From Gammaproteobacteria bacterium (GTDB lineage Bacteria; Pseudomonadota; Gammaproteobacteria; Arenicellales; Arenicellaceae), in the NCBI GenBank assembly GCA_013002025.1, contig JABDKW010000003.1:22994-86993 (forward strand): a stretch of DNA of 64,000 nt, read 5' to 3'. The notes under the pieces were generated by a model that ran no database searches, was not told the DNA's origin, and saw nothing but the letters and a program-made list of their open reading frames with translations. Of the stretch, positions 63,042 to 64,000 are shown one piece after another. Position numbers and translations under genes: made by a program. Position 1 is the stretch's first letter, and each line of letters opens with the position of its first letter.

Positions 63042-64000
63042 TCAAACATCAAGATTGCTTACTGTGAAGGCGTTTTTCTCAATAAACTCTCGGCGCGGTT
63101 CGACCTGATCACCCATTAAAATTGTGAACGTATCGTCGGACGATACATCGTCCTCGATGATGACTTTCAGCAAGCGTCGGACGGTCGGATCCATGGTTGT
63201 TTCCCACAACTGTTCCGGGTTCATTTCACCCAGGCCTTTGTAGCGTTGCACATCCAGGCCTTTCTTGGCGGTGCTTAACAACCAATCCAATGCCTCCGAA
63301 AATTCAGCACACTCATGCTGTTTCTCACCTCGCATAACGGTTAAGGAATCGCCCAACATTCGCTCCAGTTTTTCAGCCAACGCCTTAATCGAGGTAAACT
63401 CGGGTGAGTTCCAAAAAGCGGCATCGAAACCACTGTCATAGGTCATACCATGCAGTCGCTTCACCACATTCAGTGAAACGGCCCCATTGCGGGTAACTGA
63501 TAAATCGTAGTGTGGGGTTTCGTACCCCTCCTTGTTCAAGTCCTGTTCGATTTTCTGCACTGTTTCATCGGTCAGGCCGGTTTCATCCACAGAATGATCA
63601 ATCAGCGCCTTTAAAACTATTGGGTCATAATCCTGGCTCAGGCGTTCAATGGTTTTTTCCACCGATAAATATTCCCGGCACAGGTTTTCCAAGTCGTCGC
63701 CGGCTATCTGGCTGTTAGTTCCAGCCTCATCTCGACTTTGAACACTGGCATTTTTCAGTGCTAGCTCTAAAAGATATGCCTCATACTCAGCATCGTCTTT
63801 AACATAGCGCTGTGCTTTGCCCTTGCCGATTTTATACAGCGGCGGTTGTGCAATATAAATATACCCCTTCTCAATCAACTCCGGCATTTGCCGGTAAAAG
63901 AAGGTGAGTAATAAGGTTCTGATGTGGGACCCGTCTACGTCGGCATCGGTCATGATAATGATGCGATGGTAGCGAAGTTTTTCGATATTAAAGTCGTCGG
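63042..64000 (-). CDS. gyrB: DNA gyrase subunit B, C-terminal part, 5' end beyond the window
   Basis: About 319 residues are visible and the frame continues past base 64000. The TOPRIM Mg-binding [17 protein letters not shown] lies near the start of the visible part, then the gammaproteobacterial ~170-residue insert, then the conserved [21 protein letters not shown] and the closing [16 protein letters not shown]. The insert and C-terminus identify GyrB rather than ParE. It is convergent with apaG across about 170 bp that carry no clear terminator. Confidence 0.96.
   Translation of the reverse strand, partial: DDFNIEKLRYHRIIIMTDADVDGSHIRTLLLTFFYRQMPELIEKGYIYIAQPPLYKIGKGKAQRYVKDDAEYEAYLLELALKNASVQSRDEAGTNSQIAGDDLENLCREYLSVEKTIERLSQDYDPIVLKALIDHSVDETGLTDETVQKIEQDLNKEGYETPHYDLSVTRNGAVSLNVVKRLHGMTYDSGFDAAFWNSPEFTSIKALAEKLERMLGDSLTVMRGEKQHECAEFSEALDWLLSTAKKGLDVQRYKGLGEMNPEQLWETTMDPTVRRLLKVIIEDDVSSDDTFTILMGDQVEPRREFIEKNAFTVSNLDV

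Overview
The window is a chromosomal segment of a Gram-negative gammaproteobacterium, probably marine and related to the Pseudomonadales/Cellvibrionales assemblage. This is inferred from gene content (ubiE-ubiJ-ubiB, priA-argS-SPOR, polA beside engB and cytochrome c4, envC/CTP/secB, mlaA, a LbtU-type outer-membrane porin, lipoboxes) and was not tested by any search. The right edge holds the 3' part of gyrB on the minus strand. In this group gyrB usually closes dnaA-dnaN-recF-gyrB, so the replication origin is probably just beyond the right edge. I see no rRNA, tRNA, CRISPR array, insertion sequence, prophage or integrase; this is dense core genome with a few poorly characterised envelope genes.

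Layout. 1-6.1 kb: DUF3667 protein (cut by the left edge), NhaA antiporter, short-chain dehydrogenase, a secreted protein of unknown function and two convergent glycosyltransferases. 6.4-13.2 kb: Rossmann-fold protein, then a two-gene AddAB-like helicase/nuclease system. 13.3-23.4 kb: cytochrome c4, engB, a 0.5 kb non-coding region with a structured dyad, a lipoprotein M14 peptidase, an L,D-transpeptidase and a TPR/coiled-coil protein that share a C-terminal domain, polA, DUF2782 and a small secreted protein. 23.4-30.6 kb: zapE, tspO, SPOR protein, argS, priA, then a 0.6 kb AT-rich non-coding region with a perfect DnaA box. 30.6-35.8 kb: methyltransferase, EEP-family hydrolase, mscL, GDPD, srkA, and a two-gene unit whose second product looks like a cytochrome bc1 Rieske subunit that has lost every iron-sulfur ligand. 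35.9-43.9 kb: a solitary GspE/PilB-type ATPase, mtgA, hemB, a glyoxalase-like protein, LbtU-type porin, several small envelope proteins and a thioesterase. 44.0-48.2 kb: DUF971-ubiE-ubiJ-ubiB (ubiquinone synthesis) and a BON-LysM protein. 48.3-54.9 kb: an Rrf2/IscR-type regulator behind a 25-bp palindrome, followed by sufB-C-D-S-T (Fe-S assembly) and a monoacylglycerol-lipase-like gene. 54.9-64 kb: VOC and DUF3291 proteins, AI-2E-type permease, C-terminal processing protease, EnvC, rhodanese, secB, mlaA, apaH-apaG and gyrB.

Themes. Many genes serve the cell envelope (M14 peptidase, L,D-transpeptidase, MtgA, EnvC, CTP protease, SPOR protein, ZapE, MlaA, SecB, LysM protein). Others serve replication and repair (PolA, PriA, AddAB-like, GyrB) and Fe-S, heme or quinone metabolism (SUF, HemB, UbiEJB, cytochrome c4). 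The most unusual item is the ligand-less Rieske-like membrane protein and its co-transcribed partner at 34.8-35.8 kb. Protein boundaries are taken from reading frames; all family assignments come from motif recognition by eye.
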